A stretch of 64,000 nucleotides of DNA from RSA11 sp965652565 (GCA_965652565.1 CBFGWL010000005.1:7075-71074); one strand, 5' to 3'. Positions 19,096-27,120 are shown, counted from the stretch's first letter. Numbers and translations are program-made. Notes: generated from the letters alone by a model not told the origin.

Positions 19096-20208
19096 ATGAA
19101 TGACGTCATGGCGATGCCTAATGAACGCAAGGAGTTGGAGGCACGCCAGGACCCTAGATTGCTGCGCGCGCTCGATACCGTCGCGCCGGGCACCCCGCTC
19201 CGCGAAGGCATCGACAACATCATTCACGCGCGCACGGGCGGGCTGATCTTGATCGCGGAGGCCGATGAGGTCTCGTTCATGTTCTCGGGCGGCATCCGCC
19301 TGGACGTCGATTACTCGCCGGCGCTGCTCTACCAGCTCGCGAAGATGGACGGGGCGATCGTCCTCGACCCGGAGACGCTGCGGATCTGCTGGGCGAACGT
19401 CCAGCTCATGCCGGACCCGACGATCCTCTCGATGGAGACCGGCACGCGTCACCGCACCGCCGAACGCGTCTCCAAGCAGTCGAAGGCGCTCGTCGTGGCG
19501 ATCTCGCAGCGCCGGGACGTCGTCTCGCTCTACGTCGAGGGCATCAAGTACATCCTCGAGGACATCTCGACGGTGCTTTCGAAGGCGAACCAGGGTCTCG
19601 CGACGCTCGAGAAGTACCGGGCCCGCCTCGACCGCGTCTCCTCGCGCCTGACCGCGCTCGAGTTCGCGGGCAGCGCCACGCTCTACGACGTGCTCTCGGT
19701 GCTGCAGCGCGCCGAGCTGGTGACGCGCATGGCCGTCGAGGTCGAGCGCTACATCATCGAGCTCGGCAGCGAGGGGCGCCTGATCGAGATGCAGCTCGAC
19801 GAGCTCGTCGTCGGGGTGATCTCCGATCGCTCCGCGCTGGTGCGCGACTACGCCACGTTCACCGGCGAGCGCGAACTCGAGGAGGCGATGGCACAGATCA
19901 GCGCGCTCGACCACCAGGAGCTGCTCGATTTCGGCCGCCTCGCCGAGCTCCTGGGCTACGACCGCAAGACCAACTCCTTTGACTTCCCTGTAACGCCGCG
20001 GGGTCTTCGCGCGCTCTCGCGCGTGCCGAGGCTCCCTCGCCTGGTGGCCCAGAAGGTCGTCGATCATTTCGGCGATCTCGAGGCCATCCTTGCCGCGTCG
20101 GACTCCGACATCGGAGACGTGCCGGGGGTGGGGGAGGCTCGCGCGCAGGAGATTCGCGAGGGGCTCCGCCGGCTCCAAGAGGTCGACCTCGTCGACCGGT
20201 ACCAGTGA
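19096..20208 (+). CDS. disA: Diadenylate cyclase DisA
   Basis: DisA makes cyclic di-AMP from two ATP, scans DNA and signals damage at recombination intermediates. The 370-residue protein has the N-terminal DAC domain with DGA (residues 85-87) and RHR (118-120), both needed for catalysis. A long helical linker follows, then a C-terminal helix-hairpin-helix DNA-binding domain (PRLVAQKVVDHFGDLEAIL and GDVPGVGEARAQEI). It therefore looks fully active. It is followed after 48 nt by carD; between the two a GACGGC/GCCGTC hairpin (20217-20238) is possible. Confidence 0.96.
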   Translation: MNDVMAMPNERKELEARQDPRLLRALDTVAPGTPLREGIDNIIHARTGGLILIAEADEVSFMFSGGIRLDVDYSPALLYQLAKMDGAIVLDPETLRICWANVQLMPDPTILSMETGTRHRTAERVSKQSKALVVAISQRRDVVSLYVEGIKYILEDISTVLSKANQGLATLEKYRARLDRVSSRLTALEFAGSATLYDVLSVLQRAELVTRMAVEVERYIIELGSEGRLIEMQLDELVVGVISDRSALVRDYATFTGERELEEAMAQISALDHQELLDFGRLAELLGYDRKTNSFDFPVTPRGLRALSRVPRLPRLVAQKVVDHFGDLEAILAASDSDIGDVPGVGEARAQEIREGLRRLQEVDLVDRYQ

Positions 20209-20243
20209 TGCAAACGGACGGCCCCCGGGGGCGCCGTCGATCT

Positions 20244-20250
20244 AAGGAGG
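20244..20250 (+). promoter_or_regulatory. Shine-Dalgarno site that decides the carD start
   Basis: AAGGAGG is a perfect anti-16S match ending 6 nt before an ATT codon at 20257. There is no ATG, GTG, TTG or CTG in frame between the upstream in-frame stop (20206) and 20257. Confidence 0.85.
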
Positions 20251-20256
20251 ACGCTC

Positions 20257-20820
20257 ATTCCTGAAGTAGCTACGGATGAATCGGTAGACCTGGACGACCT
20301 GGAGGCGGGAGCCTGCGACTTCGACGCCGGGGACCACGTCGTCTACCCGCACCACGGGGCAGGAGTGGTGCTCAAGAAGGAAACGCGCGAGCTGCTCGGC
20401 GAGGAGCGCGAGTACCTGACCATCAAGATCCTGCACAACGACATGACCGTGATGGTCCCCTGCGAGAACGCCGGCCGCGCGGGCCTGCGCCGGGTGATCG
20501 ATCCCGAGCAGGTGCAGAAGGTCATCGACGTGCTCACCGGTGAGCTCTCGGAGATGCCGAAGAACTGGAATCGCCGGTTCAAGTACAACCGCGAGAAGAT
20601 CAAGACCGGCGACGTGTTCGAGATCGCCGAGGTCGTGCGCAACCTCGCCATCCGGGAGATGGAGAAGGGCCTCTCCACCGGCGAGAAGCAGATGTACACG
20701 CGCGCGAAGAAGATCCTCGCGTCGGAGTTCATGTACGCCCTCGAGAAGGACGAAGAGGGTGCGGAGGAGTACATCGACAACCTCCTCCAGGAGCGCTTCG
20801 GTTCCACCGCGGCCGCTTAG
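20257..20820 (+). CDS. carD: CarD-family transcriptional regulator, ATT start codon
   Basis: CarD binds the RNA polymerase beta subunit and stabilises open promoter complexes; it is essential in mycobacteria. From ATT 20257 the product is 187 residues. The polymerase-interacting Tudor-like domain reads FDAGDHVVYPHHGAGVVLKK, then YLTIKILHNDMTVMVP. The helical DNA-binding domain includes MPKNWNRRFKYN, with the key Trp, and a tail resembling mycobacterial CarD (KILASEFMYALEKDEE). The first canonical start, GTG 20365, would delete the start of the interaction domain, so it can be excluded. ATT preceded by a perfect AAGGAGG is the only sensible start. carD occupies the place of yacL in the Bacillus disA-yacL-ispD order. 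Confidence 0.92.
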   Translation: MPEVATDESVDLDDLEAGACDFDAGDHVVYPHHGAGVVLKKETRELLGEEREYLTIKILHNDMTVMVPCENAGRAGLRRVIDPEQVQKVIDVLTGELSEMPKNWNRRFKYNREKIKTGDVFEIAEVVRNLAIREMEKGLSTGEKQMYTRAKKILASEFMYALEKDEEGAEEYIDNLLQERFGSTAAA

Positions 20821-21514
20821 CGGTACGCGAGCAACTGCCGTCATCGCGGCCGCCGGCTCCGGCACTCGCCTGGGAGCCGGCGGCCCGAAGGCGCTCGTCC
20901 CGGTCGGCGGACGGCCGCTGATCGCCTGGTCGCTCGACGCGCTGCGGCGCGCCGCAGCGATCGAGTCGATCGTGGTCGCGGCGCCGCCGGGCCGCGAGGA
21001 CGAGCTCCGGGAGCTCGCGGGCGGCGACGTCGCCGTCGTGCCCGGGGGCGACTCGCGCTCGGAATCCGTCGCGCTCGCCGTCGGCGCTGCCGACTCCGAG
21101 CTCGTCGTCGTCCACGACGCCGCCCGCCCGCTCGCCTCGCCCGAGCTCTTCGACGGCATCGTCGCCGCGCTCGCGCAGGACGCCGAGCTCGCGGGGCTGG
21201 TCGCGGCGGCGCCCGTGACCGACACGATCAAGCGCTGCGCGGGCGACGCACTCGAAGTCGTCGAGACGCCCGATCGCAGCGAGCTGTGGGCGATCCAGAC
21301 GCCGCAGGCATTCCGAGCCGAGGCGCTGCGCAGCGCGCTCGACGCCCCGCCCGAGCGCCTCGCCACCGCGACGGACGACGCCAGCCTCGTCGAGGCCGCC
21401 GGTGGGCGCGTACGCGTCTATCCGGTTGCTGATCCCAACCCAAAGCTCACCAGGCCCGCCGACCGGGTGGTGATCGAAGCACTGCTCGCCGAACGCGAGC
21501 CGCTGGCGCGCTGA
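20759..21514 (+). CDS. ispD: 2-C-methyl-D-erythritol 4-phosphate cytidylyltransferase IspD (start uncertain)
   Basis: IspD couples methylerythritol phosphate to CTP in the MEP isoprenoid pathway. The conserved part begins at ~20834 with TAVIAAAGSGTRLGAGGPKA, the nucleotidyltransferase loop. SLDALRRA, LVVVHDAARPLAS, APVTDTIKRC and LWAIQTPQAFRAEAL follow, all expected for IspD. The start is a problem. The nearest canonical in-frame codon is GTG 20759, inside carD, with AAGGA (20746-20750) upstream, but it adds ~25 residues of Ser/Arg-rich sequence that looks like out-of-frame carD. Initiation nearer 20816-20830 from a non-canonical codon, coupled to the carD stop, is an alternative. The end at TGA 21514 is certain. 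Confidence 0.88.
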   Translation: MRRSTSTTSSRSASVPPRPLSGTRATAVIAAAGSGTRLGAGGPKALVPVGGRPLIAWSLDALRRAAAIESIVVAAPPGREDELRELAGGDVAVVPGGDSRSESVALAVGAADSELVVVHDAARPLASPELFDGIVAALAQDAELAGLVAAAPVTDTIKRCAGDALEVVETPDRSELWAIQTPQAFRAEALRSALDAPPERLATATDDASLVEAAGGRVRVYPVADPNPKLTRPADRVVIEALLAEREPLAR

Positions 21515-21645
21515 CGCCCGTCTTGCGCGGGGCTAGGGTCGCGGCTATGCAACATGAGCGATCGCTGCGTGGCCAGCAAGGTGCGCTGCGCCGACAAGTC
21601 GAACTTCAACCAGCCCGGCGTCCTCCGCGCGGGCAGGCGCCGGCG

Positions 21646-21816
21646 CTAGGGGCGCAGCAGCACGTAGACGAGCGCGATCGCGAAGCCGATCTGCCCGAAC
21701 GTCATCGCGGTCCCGAGGTTCGCCGCGCCGGCGAGCTCGGCGATGATCGTGCCGAGCGCGAAGGCGCCCGCGAGCACGCCGAGGTCGATCGCCGTCCTGG
21801 GGAGCTGCTGGCTCAC
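21646..21816 (-). CDS. Small two-helix membrane protein (56 residues)
   Basis: This short reading frame encodes MSQQLPRTAID, a first hydrophobic helix (LGVLAGAFALGTIIAELAGA), a short loop (ANLGTAMTFG), a second helix (QIGFAIALVYVLL) and RP at the end. The GTG start at 21816 has TACGCT (21824-21829) exactly 7 nt upstream, the leaderless arrangement used by neighbouring genes, which supports it being real. It is divergent from the PHP phosphatase gene. No family is recognised. Two-helix proteins of this size can be regulators of membrane enzymes or phage-type peptides. Confidence 0.55.
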   Translation of the reverse strand: MSQQLPRTAIDLGVLAGAFALGTIIAELAGAANLGTAMTFGQIGFAIALVYVLLRP

Positions 21817-21849
21817 GCGCCGGAGCGTAGTCGAACCGCCGCGTTGGCA

Positions 21850-21855
21850 TACCCT
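21850..21855 (+). promoter_or_regulatory. -10 hexamer TACCCT of the PHP phosphatase gene
   Basis: It lies 8 nt upstream of ATG 21864 but only 2 nt upstream of the in-frame GTG 21858, so it favours ATG 21864. Confidence 0.45.
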
Positions 21856-21863
21856 CCGTGGAA

Positions 21864-22688
21864 ATGCTGACCGACTACCACGTACACCTGCGCCCTGACG
21901 ATCCGGACGCGACGCCGGACGAGTACTTCACCGACGCCAACGTCGAGCGTTACCTGGAGGCCGCCCGCGCCGCGGGCGTCGAGGAGCTCGGCGTCTCCGA
22001 GCACATCCACAGGTTCACCGCGGCCCTCGACATCTGGGATCACGAGTTCTGGCAGGAGAGCGCTGTGGACGACCTCGACGCGTACGTGGAGTTCGTCGCC
22101 GCCTCGCCACTGCGGCTCGGCATCGAGATGGACTGGATCCCTGGTCGCGAGGACCGGATCGCGAACGTGCTCGACCGCCACCCCTACGACTACGTCGTGG
22201 GCTCGGTCCACTTCGTCGGGAACGGCGCCCTCGACTACGAGCGCTTCGACGCCTGGCGCGACGTCTCCGACCCCGACCGCCTCTGGGAGCGGTACTTCCA
22301 GTCGCTGGCCGAGGCGGCGCGGAGCGGCCTCTACGACATCCTCGCGCACCCCGATCTCATCAAGTACTGGGGTGACCGCCGGCCCAAGCCCAGCCGCGAT
22401 CCGCGCTTCTACTACGAGCCCGCGGTCGAGGCGATCGAGGAGAGCGGGGTCGCCGTGGAGGTCTCCACCGCTGGCTACCGCAAGCCGATCGGCGAGCTCT
22501 ACCCGGCCGACGCGTTCGCCGAGATGTGCGTCGAGGCGGGCGCGACCTTCGCCCTCTCCTCGGACGCCCACGTGCCGGAGGACATCGGCCACGCGTACGA
22601 CCGCGCGGTCGAGACCATGCGGGGCTGGGGCGTCGAGGAGATCGCCGTCTTTGAGGGCCGCAAGCGCCGGACGGTGGAGCTGGGGTGA
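21864..22688 (+). CDS. PHP-domain phosphatase, histidinol-phosphatase (HisJ) type
   Basis: PHP-fold metal-dependent phosphoesterases such as HisJ (HisK in Lactococcus) remove phosphate from L-histidinol phosphate in histidine synthesis. The 274-residue protein has the PHP metal motifs in order: LTDYHVHL at residues 2-9, LGVSEHIH, GIEMDWIP, VGSVHFV, ILAHPDL and SSDAHVPEDIG. These supply the His, Asp and Glu ligands of a multinuclear centre. ATG 21864 is preferred over GTG 21858 by -10 spacing. No other his gene is nearby; it is inserted between ispD and ispF, so a different phosphoester substrate is possible. The ispF gene overlaps its stop by 4 nt. Confidence 0.78.
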   Translation: MLTDYHVHLRPDDPDATPDEYFTDANVERYLEAARAAGVEELGVSEHIHRFTAALDIWDHEFWQESAVDDLDAYVEFVAASPLRLGIEMDWIPGREDRIANVLDRHPYDYVVGSVHFVGNGALDYERFDAWRDVSDPDRLWERYFQSLAEAARSGLYDILAHPDLIKYWGDRRPKPSRDPRFYYEPAVEAIEESGVAVEVSTAGYRKPIGELYPADAFAEMCVEAGATFALSSDAHVPEDIGHAYDRAVETMRGWGVEEIAVFEGRKRRTVELG

Positions 22689-23146
22689 CCCCGCGCGTCG
22701 GCATCGGCTACGACAGCCATCGCTTCGCGGCGGGGCGCCGGCTCGTCCTGGGCGGTGTGGAGATCCCGCACGACGTCGGGCTCGAGGGCCACTCCGATGC
22801 CGACGTGGTCGCGCACGCGATCACCGACGCGGTGCTCGGCGCCGCCGGGCTCGGCGACATCGGCACGCACTTTCCGCCGAGCGACGAGCGCTGGCGCGAC
22901 GCGGACTCGCTCGAGCTCCTGCGCACAGCGGTCGCGATGGCGCCCGGCTGGGTGGCGAACGTGGACGCCACCGTGATCTGCGAGCGGCCTCGCCTGGGCG
23001 ACTATAGGGACGAGATGGAGCGCCTGATCGGCGACGCGACGGGCAGCCCGGTGAGCGTCAAGGCGACGACGAACGAGGGCATGGGGTGGATCGGCCGCGG
23101 CGAGGGAATCGCCTGTATCGCGGTCGCGCTTCTCGACCTGGAGTGA
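22685..23146 (+). CDS. ispF: 2-C-methyl-D-erythritol 2,4-cyclodiphosphate synthase IspF
   Basis: IspF cyclises CDP-methylerythritol 2-phosphate, releasing CMP, in the MEP pathway; it is a trimer with zinc at subunit interfaces. The 153-residue protein has GIGYDSHRF with the Asp and His zinc ligands, LEGHSDADVVAHAITDAVLGA with the third His, GDIGTHFPP, and SVKATTNEGMGWIGRGEGIA near the C-terminus. Its GTG start overlaps the PHP gene's TGA (GTGA), so the two are translationally coupled. Confidence 0.96.
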   Translation: MTPRVGIGYDSHRFAAGRRLVLGGVEIPHDVGLEGHSDADVVAHAITDAVLGAAGLGDIGTHFPPSDERWRDADSLELLRTAVAMAPGWVANVDATVICERPRLGDYRDEMERLIGDATGSPVSVKATTNEGMGWIGRGEGIACIAVALLDLE

Positions 23147-23182
23147 GGGTCTCGCCAGCCTCGGCTGGGTAGGGTACGGGCC

Positions 23183-24850
23183 ATGAGAGAGCGCTTGAAG
23201 GGGGCGGCTCAACCGATCGGCGAGAAGGCGCGGCGCATCCAGGTGGGATCGCTCGGCGCGCTTCCCGACGTGCCGTTCAACGTGCGCGCGCTGGCGCGCG
23301 CGGGGGTCGTCAAGCCGATGCGCCCGGACCTCGCGCTGCACGTGGCGCGCGAGCTGCGGCGCTGGGGAGCCTCGCCGGCGGCCGGCGTGACGATGTGCGC
23401 GCTCCGCTACCCGGACGAGCCGATGATCATCGACGAGGCGGGCACCCTCACCTTCAGCGAGGTGCAGAGCCGCACCAACCGGCTCGCGCGCGCCCTCCGG
23501 AACGCCGGGGTGCGCAGTGGCGACGGCGTCGCGATCATGGCCCGCAACCACCGCGGCTTCGTCGAGTCGGTGCTCGCCCTGGCAAAGCTCGGCGCGAGCG
23601 TGCTGATGATGAACACCATGTTCAGCGGGCCGCAGCTCGCGGGCGTGGTGCGCGAGGAGCAGCCGCGCGCGCTCATCTACGACAGCGAGTTCGCCGGGCT
23701 GCTCTCCGGCGTCGAGGGCGACTTGCTGCGATTCGTCGCCTGGGAGGAGGGCGATGACACGGGCGATCAGTCGCTGGAGGGCTTGATCGCCGGCGAGCGC
23801 AACGACTCGGACCTGGAGCCCCCCGAGCACCGCAGCAACTTCATCATCCTCACCTCGGGGACGACCGGCGCGCCGAAGGGCGCGCGGCGCACCCAGCCGG
23901 CGACGCTCTCGCCGATCGCCGCACTGCTCGAGCGCATACCGCTGCGCTCACGCGAGCGCACGGTGATCGCCGCGCCCCTGTTCCACTCCTGGGGCTTTCT
24001 CCACTTCACGATCGGGCTCTCGCTCGGGACGACCTACGTGCTGCGCCGCAAGTTCGATCCCGAGGCCACGATCCAGCTGATCGCGAAGCACCGCGCGGAG
24101 GCGCTCGTCGTGGTTCCCGTGATGATGCAGCGCATCCTCGAGCTGCCCGAGGCGACGATCGCCGCGAACGACACCTCCTCGCTGCGGGTCACGGCCGCGA
24201 GCGGGTCCGCGCTGCCCGGGCCGCTCGCGACGCGCTGGATGGACACCTTCGGCGACAACCTCTACAACCTCTACGGCTCGACCGAGGTCGCGTGGGCGAC
24301 GATCGCCACGCCCGCGGACCTGCGCGCCGCGCCGGGCACCGCCGGGCGCCCGCCGCACGGCACGCGGCTGGCCATCTACGACGCCCACGGCAACCCCGTG
24401 CCCGCGGGCGAGACCGGCCGCATCTTCGTCGGCAACGAGATGCGCATGGAGGGCTACACGGGCGGCGGCGGTAAGGACGCGATCGACGGGTTGCTTTCAT
24501 CGGGCGACGTCGGCCACCTCGACGAGGACGGCCGGCTGTTCATCGACGGCCGCGACGACGAGATGATCGTCTCCGGGGGCGAGAACGTCTTCCCGCGCGA
24601 GGTTGAGGACCTCCTGGCCGGCCATGAGGCCGTGAAGGAAGTGGCCGTCGTCGGCGTGGACGACGAGCAGTTCGGCCAGCGCCTCAAGGCCGTGATCGTT
24701 TTGAACGAGGGTGCCGAGTGGAGCGCCGACGAGGTCAAGCGCTACGTGAAGGAGAACCTCGCGGGCTACAAGGTTCCGCGTGACGTCGAGTACGTCGACG
24801 AGCTGCCGCGGAACGCCACCGGCAAGGTCCTCAAGCGCGAGCTGGTCTGA
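23183..24850 (+). CDS. Acyl-CoA synthetase (AMP-forming), FadD-like
   Basis: This ANL-superfamily enzyme activates a carboxylic acid to an acyl-adenylate and then a CoA thioester. The 555-residue protein has the P-loop-like A3 motif LTSGTTGAPKGARR, the A5 motif NLYGSTEVAWATIA, the A7/A8 hinge SSGDVGHLDEDGRLFIDGRD, and the A10 lysine region LPRNATGKVLKREL. The N-terminal 90 residues are helical and precede the first adenylation motif. The acid substrate is not identifiable; long- or medium-chain fatty acids are likely. The ATG start lies 7 nt after TAGGGT (23170-23175). This gene is not part of the Bacillus ispF-cysS segment and is probably an insertion. Confidence 0.88.
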   Translation: MRERLKGAAQPIGEKARRIQVGSLGALPDVPFNVRALARAGVVKPMRPDLALHVARELRRWGASPAAGVTMCALRYPDEPMIIDEAGTLTFSEVQSRTNRLARALRNAGVRSGDGVAIMARNHRGFVESVLALAKLGASVLMMNTMFSGPQLAGVVREEQPRALIYDSEFAGLLSGVEGDLLRFVAWEEGDDTGDQSLEGLIAGERNDSDLEPPEHRSNFIILTSGTTGAPKGARRTQPATLSPIAALLERIPLRSRERTVIAAPLFHSWGFLHFTIGLSLGTTYVLRRKFDPEATIQLIAKHRAEALVVVPVMMQRILELPEATIAANDTSSLRVTAASGSALPGPLATRWMDTFGDNLYNLYGSTEVAWATIATPADLRAAPGTAGRPPHGTRLAIYDAHGNPVPAGETGRIFVGNEMRMEGYTGGGGKDAIDGLLSSGDVGHLDEDGRLFIDGRDDEMIVSGGENVFPREVEDLLAGHEAVKEVAVVGVDDEQFGQRLKAVIVLNEGAEWSADEVKRYVKENLAGYKVPRDVEYVDELPRNATGKVLKRELV

Positions 24851-24868
24851 GCCATCTACGATCCGCGC

Positions 24869-26227
24869 ATGCGAGAGGTGCGCATCCGCGACACGCTGAG
24901 CGGCGAGCTCGTCGCCCTCGAGCCGCGCGAGCCGGGCAAGGTCGGGATCTACGCCTGCGGCCCGACCGTCTACTCGCGCATCCACGTCGGCAACGCGCGC
25001 CCCTACGTCATCTTCATGCTGCTGCGCCGGTTTCTGGAGCGGCTGGGCTACGAGGCCAAGCTCGTCATCAACGTCACCGACGTGAACGACAAGATCTACG
25101 AGGCGGCGCGCGAGGCGGGGGTGCCCTCGGCGGAGCATGCAGCCGAGATGATCCGCCTCTACGAGGAGGACACGAGCCGCCTCGGCCTCGGCCGCCCGGA
25201 CGCGGAGCCGCGCGCGACCGGGACGATGGACGAGATCATCGCCCTGATCGAGGAGCTGATCGAGAAGGGCCACGCGTATGAGTCCGGCGGCGACGTGTAC
25301 TTCCGCGTGCGGAGCTTCCCCGGCTACGGCAAGCTCTCCAACCGCGACCCGGAGGACATGGACCAGGGGGAGGAGGCCGGGAGCGCGAGCCTCAAGGAGG
25401 ATCCGCTCGACTTCGCGCTTTGGAAGGCGCACAAGGAGGGGGAGGACACGAGTTGGGACTCCCCGTGGGGCCCCGGCCGGCCCGGCTGGCACATCGAGTG
25501 CTCGGCGATGGCCGAGGCGCTGTTGGGCGCAGACTTCGAGATTCACGGCGGGGGTTCGGACCTGGTCTTCCCGCACCACGAGAACGAGGTGGCGCAGAGC
25601 GAGGCGGCCCGCGGCCTGCCGCTCGCGCGGATCTGGATGCACAACGGGATGATCCGGATCGCCGACGAGAAGATGTCGAAGTCGGTGGGCAACATCTTCC
25701 AGCTGGCCGAGGCGATCGACCGCTACGGCCCGCAGGCGATCGTCGCCTACCTGGTTTCCGGGCACTACCGCCAGCCGCTCGAGTTCTCCGAGCGCGCCCT
25801 TGAGGAGGCCCAGGCCCGGGTGGAGCGGATCCGCAACTTCCTGCGCGACGCCCCGGCCGACGACGGCGAGGGCGGGGAGGACGCGTACGTGGCTGAGCGC
25901 CGCGAGGCCTTCCTCGCCGCGCTCGCGGACGACTTCAACACGCCGAAGGCCTTCGCCGCGCTGTTCGAGCTGATCGGCGAAGCCAACCGGCGCCCGCTCG
26001 CCGGCGCGCGCGCGGCCGTCGCCGACCTGCTACCGCTGCTTGGCCTCGAGGCGCTGCTCGAGGAGGACGAGGGTGTCGATCCGGAAGCCGAGCGCCTGCT
26101 CGCCGAGCGCGAGGAGGCCCGCAAGCAGCGCGACTTCGAGCGCGCGGACCGGATCCGCGATGAGCTCGCCGCGCGCGGCTACGAGGTCCGCGACTCCGCG
26201 GACGGGCCGCGGCTCGTGCCGCGCTGA
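24869..26227 (+). CDS. cysS: Cysteine--tRNA ligase
   Basis: CysRS is a class I synthetase charging tRNA-Cys, with a zinc that recognises the cysteine thiol. The 452-residue protein has the HIGH-like motif in YACGPTVYSRIHVGNARPYV (the Cys is a zinc ligand, with HVGN as the signature), WHIECSAMAEALLG and GGSDLVFPHHENEVAQSEA with other ligands. The KMSKS loop appears as DEKMSKSVGNI, and a helical C-terminal DALR domain follows. The ATG start lies 6 nt after TACGAT (24857-24862). It is the first gene of a likely cysS-rlmB unit with a 4-nt gap. Confidence 0.97.
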   Translation: MREVRIRDTLSGELVALEPREPGKVGIYACGPTVYSRIHVGNARPYVIFMLLRRFLERLGYEAKLVINVTDVNDKIYEAAREAGVPSAEHAAEMIRLYEEDTSRLGLGRPDAEPRATGTMDEIIALIEELIEKGHAYESGGDVYFRVRSFPGYGKLSNRDPEDMDQGEEAGSASLKEDPLDFALWKAHKEGEDTSWDSPWGPGRPGWHIECSAMAEALLGADFEIHGGGSDLVFPHHENEVAQSEAARGLPLARIWMHNGMIRIADEKMSKSVGNIFQLAEAIDRYGPQAIVAYLVSGHYRQPLEFSERALEEAQARVERIRNFLRDAPADDGEGGEDAYVAERREAFLAALADDFNTPKAFAALFELIGEANRRPLAGARAAVADLLPLLGLEALLEEDEGVDPEAERLLAEREEARKQRDFERADRIRDELAARGYEVRDSADGPRLVPR

Positions 26228-26231
26228 TCCC

Positions 26232-26897
26232 GTGCCCGGCGGAGCGGAGATCGTCTACGGCCGCCGGGCGGTGGCCGAGGCGCAGCGTGGCCGGCGCCGC
26301 GTGCGCCGCGTTTGGCGCGCGCCCGAAACCCCGCCGGCGGAACTCACCCGCCTCGCGGGCTCGCCCGACCACCAGGGCGTCGTCGCCGAGGTCGACCCCT
26401 ATCCGTACGCGGACGCCGAGCGCCTGCTCGACGCCGACGACGCGGTGGTCGTCGCGCTCGATCAGATCCAGGACCCCCATAACCTTGGCGCTGTGGCGCG
26501 CTCGGCGGAAGTCGCGGGCGCCGCGGGCATCGTGATCCCCGAGCGCAGGGCGGTGGGGGTGACCCCGGCGGTGTGCAAGGCGTCGGCCGGCGCGGTCGAG
26601 CATCTGCCGGTCGCGCGCGTGCGCAACCTGGCGGAGTGGCTCGCGGGCGCCAAGCGGCGCGAGGGGGTCTGGGTGTACGGCGCAGCCGGGGATGCGCGCA
26701 CCGCTTACACGGACGCGGAGCTCACGGGCCGGGTGGTGCTGGTGCTCGGCAGCGAGGGGAAGGGGCTGCGCCCGCGGGTCGCCGAGCAGTGCGACCTGCT
26801 GCTCTCGATCCCCACGCTCGGGCGCGTCGAGTCTCTCAACGTCTCGGCCGCCGCGGCGGTGCTCCTCTTCGAGGCGGCCCGCCAACGCCGCCGCTGA
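26232..26897 (+). CDS. rlmB: 23S rRNA 2'-O-ribose G2251 methyltransferase, TrmH family (RlmB)
   Basis: This SPOUT-class methyltransferase modifies a ribose in 23S rRNA. From GTG 26232 it has 221 residues. A short N-terminal substrate-binding domain begins AEIVYGRRAVAEA. The SPOUT knot carries motif 1 (ALDQIQDPHNLGAVARSAE, with the catalytic Arg and Asn), motif 2 (VLVLGSEGKGLRPRV) and motif 3 (IPTLGRVESLNVSAAAAVLL). All three trefoil-knot motifs are intact. It lies 4 nt after cysS, as in Bacillus, where yacO follows cysS and mrnC (mrnC is absent here). Confidence 0.93.
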   Translation: MPGGAEIVYGRRAVAEAQRGRRRVRRVWRAPETPPAELTRLAGSPDHQGVVAEVDPYPYADAERLLDADDAVVVALDQIQDPHNLGAVARSAEVAGAAGIVIPERRAVGVTPAVCKASAGAVEHLPVARVRNLAEWLAGAKRREGVWVYGAAGDARTAYTDAELTGRVVLVLGSEGKGLRPRVAEQCDLLLSIPTLGRVESLNVSAAAAVLLFEAARQRRR

Positions 26898-26963
26898 CGC
26901 CTAACAACGGTCTCGGACGGACTCCGTAATCTGCAACGAATCTTGCGCCGCCGGCCGGGCGAG

Positions 26964-26993
26964 TTGACAGAAGAACGCGCGCTCGCCTACACT
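26964..26993 (+). promoter_or_regulatory. Housekeeping promoter of sigH
   Basis: TTGACA (26964-26969) and TACACT (26988-26993) are separated by 18 nt. This is the best -35/-10 pair in the window. Transcription should begin near 27000, giving sigH a leader of ~120 nt. Confidence 0.8.
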
Positions 26994-26999
26994 GCCGCG

Positions 27000-27112
27000 T
27001 CATAAGGGTGAACTAAAGGTCGAGATTTACCTGAGGCTCACCCGCGACAAGTGAAAGTTCTGGCGCCCAGGGGAGGCACGGCGCCACCCGATTTCCGATC
27101 AACGGAAGGATC
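27000..27112 (+). promoter_or_regulatory. Structured 5' leader of sigH
   Basis: Two hairpins can form. The first is two-tiered: GGGTGA (27006-27011) with TCACCC (27038-27043), enclosing AGGT (27017-27020) with ACCT (27029-27032). The second is TGGCGCC (27061-27067) with GGCGCCA (27080-27086). The ribosome site GGAAGGA (27104-27110) follows. It matches no riboswitch consensus that I recognise. Confidence 0.4.
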
Positions 27113-27120
27113 GTGTGGCA

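Noticed and set aside
21554..21649. 31-codon plus-strand frame (MSDRCVASKVRC...)
   Set aside because: It has no hydrophobic or recognisable domain, is poorly placed relative to TAGGGT (14-nt gap), and overlaps the more convincing minus-strand two-helix gene by only 4 nt. Too little evidence.
27000..27112. c-di-AMP (ydaO-type) riboswitch upstream of sigH
   Set aside because: disA nearby made this tempting, but the leader lacks the conserved ydaO sequence blocks I remember. Only generic hairpins can be supported.
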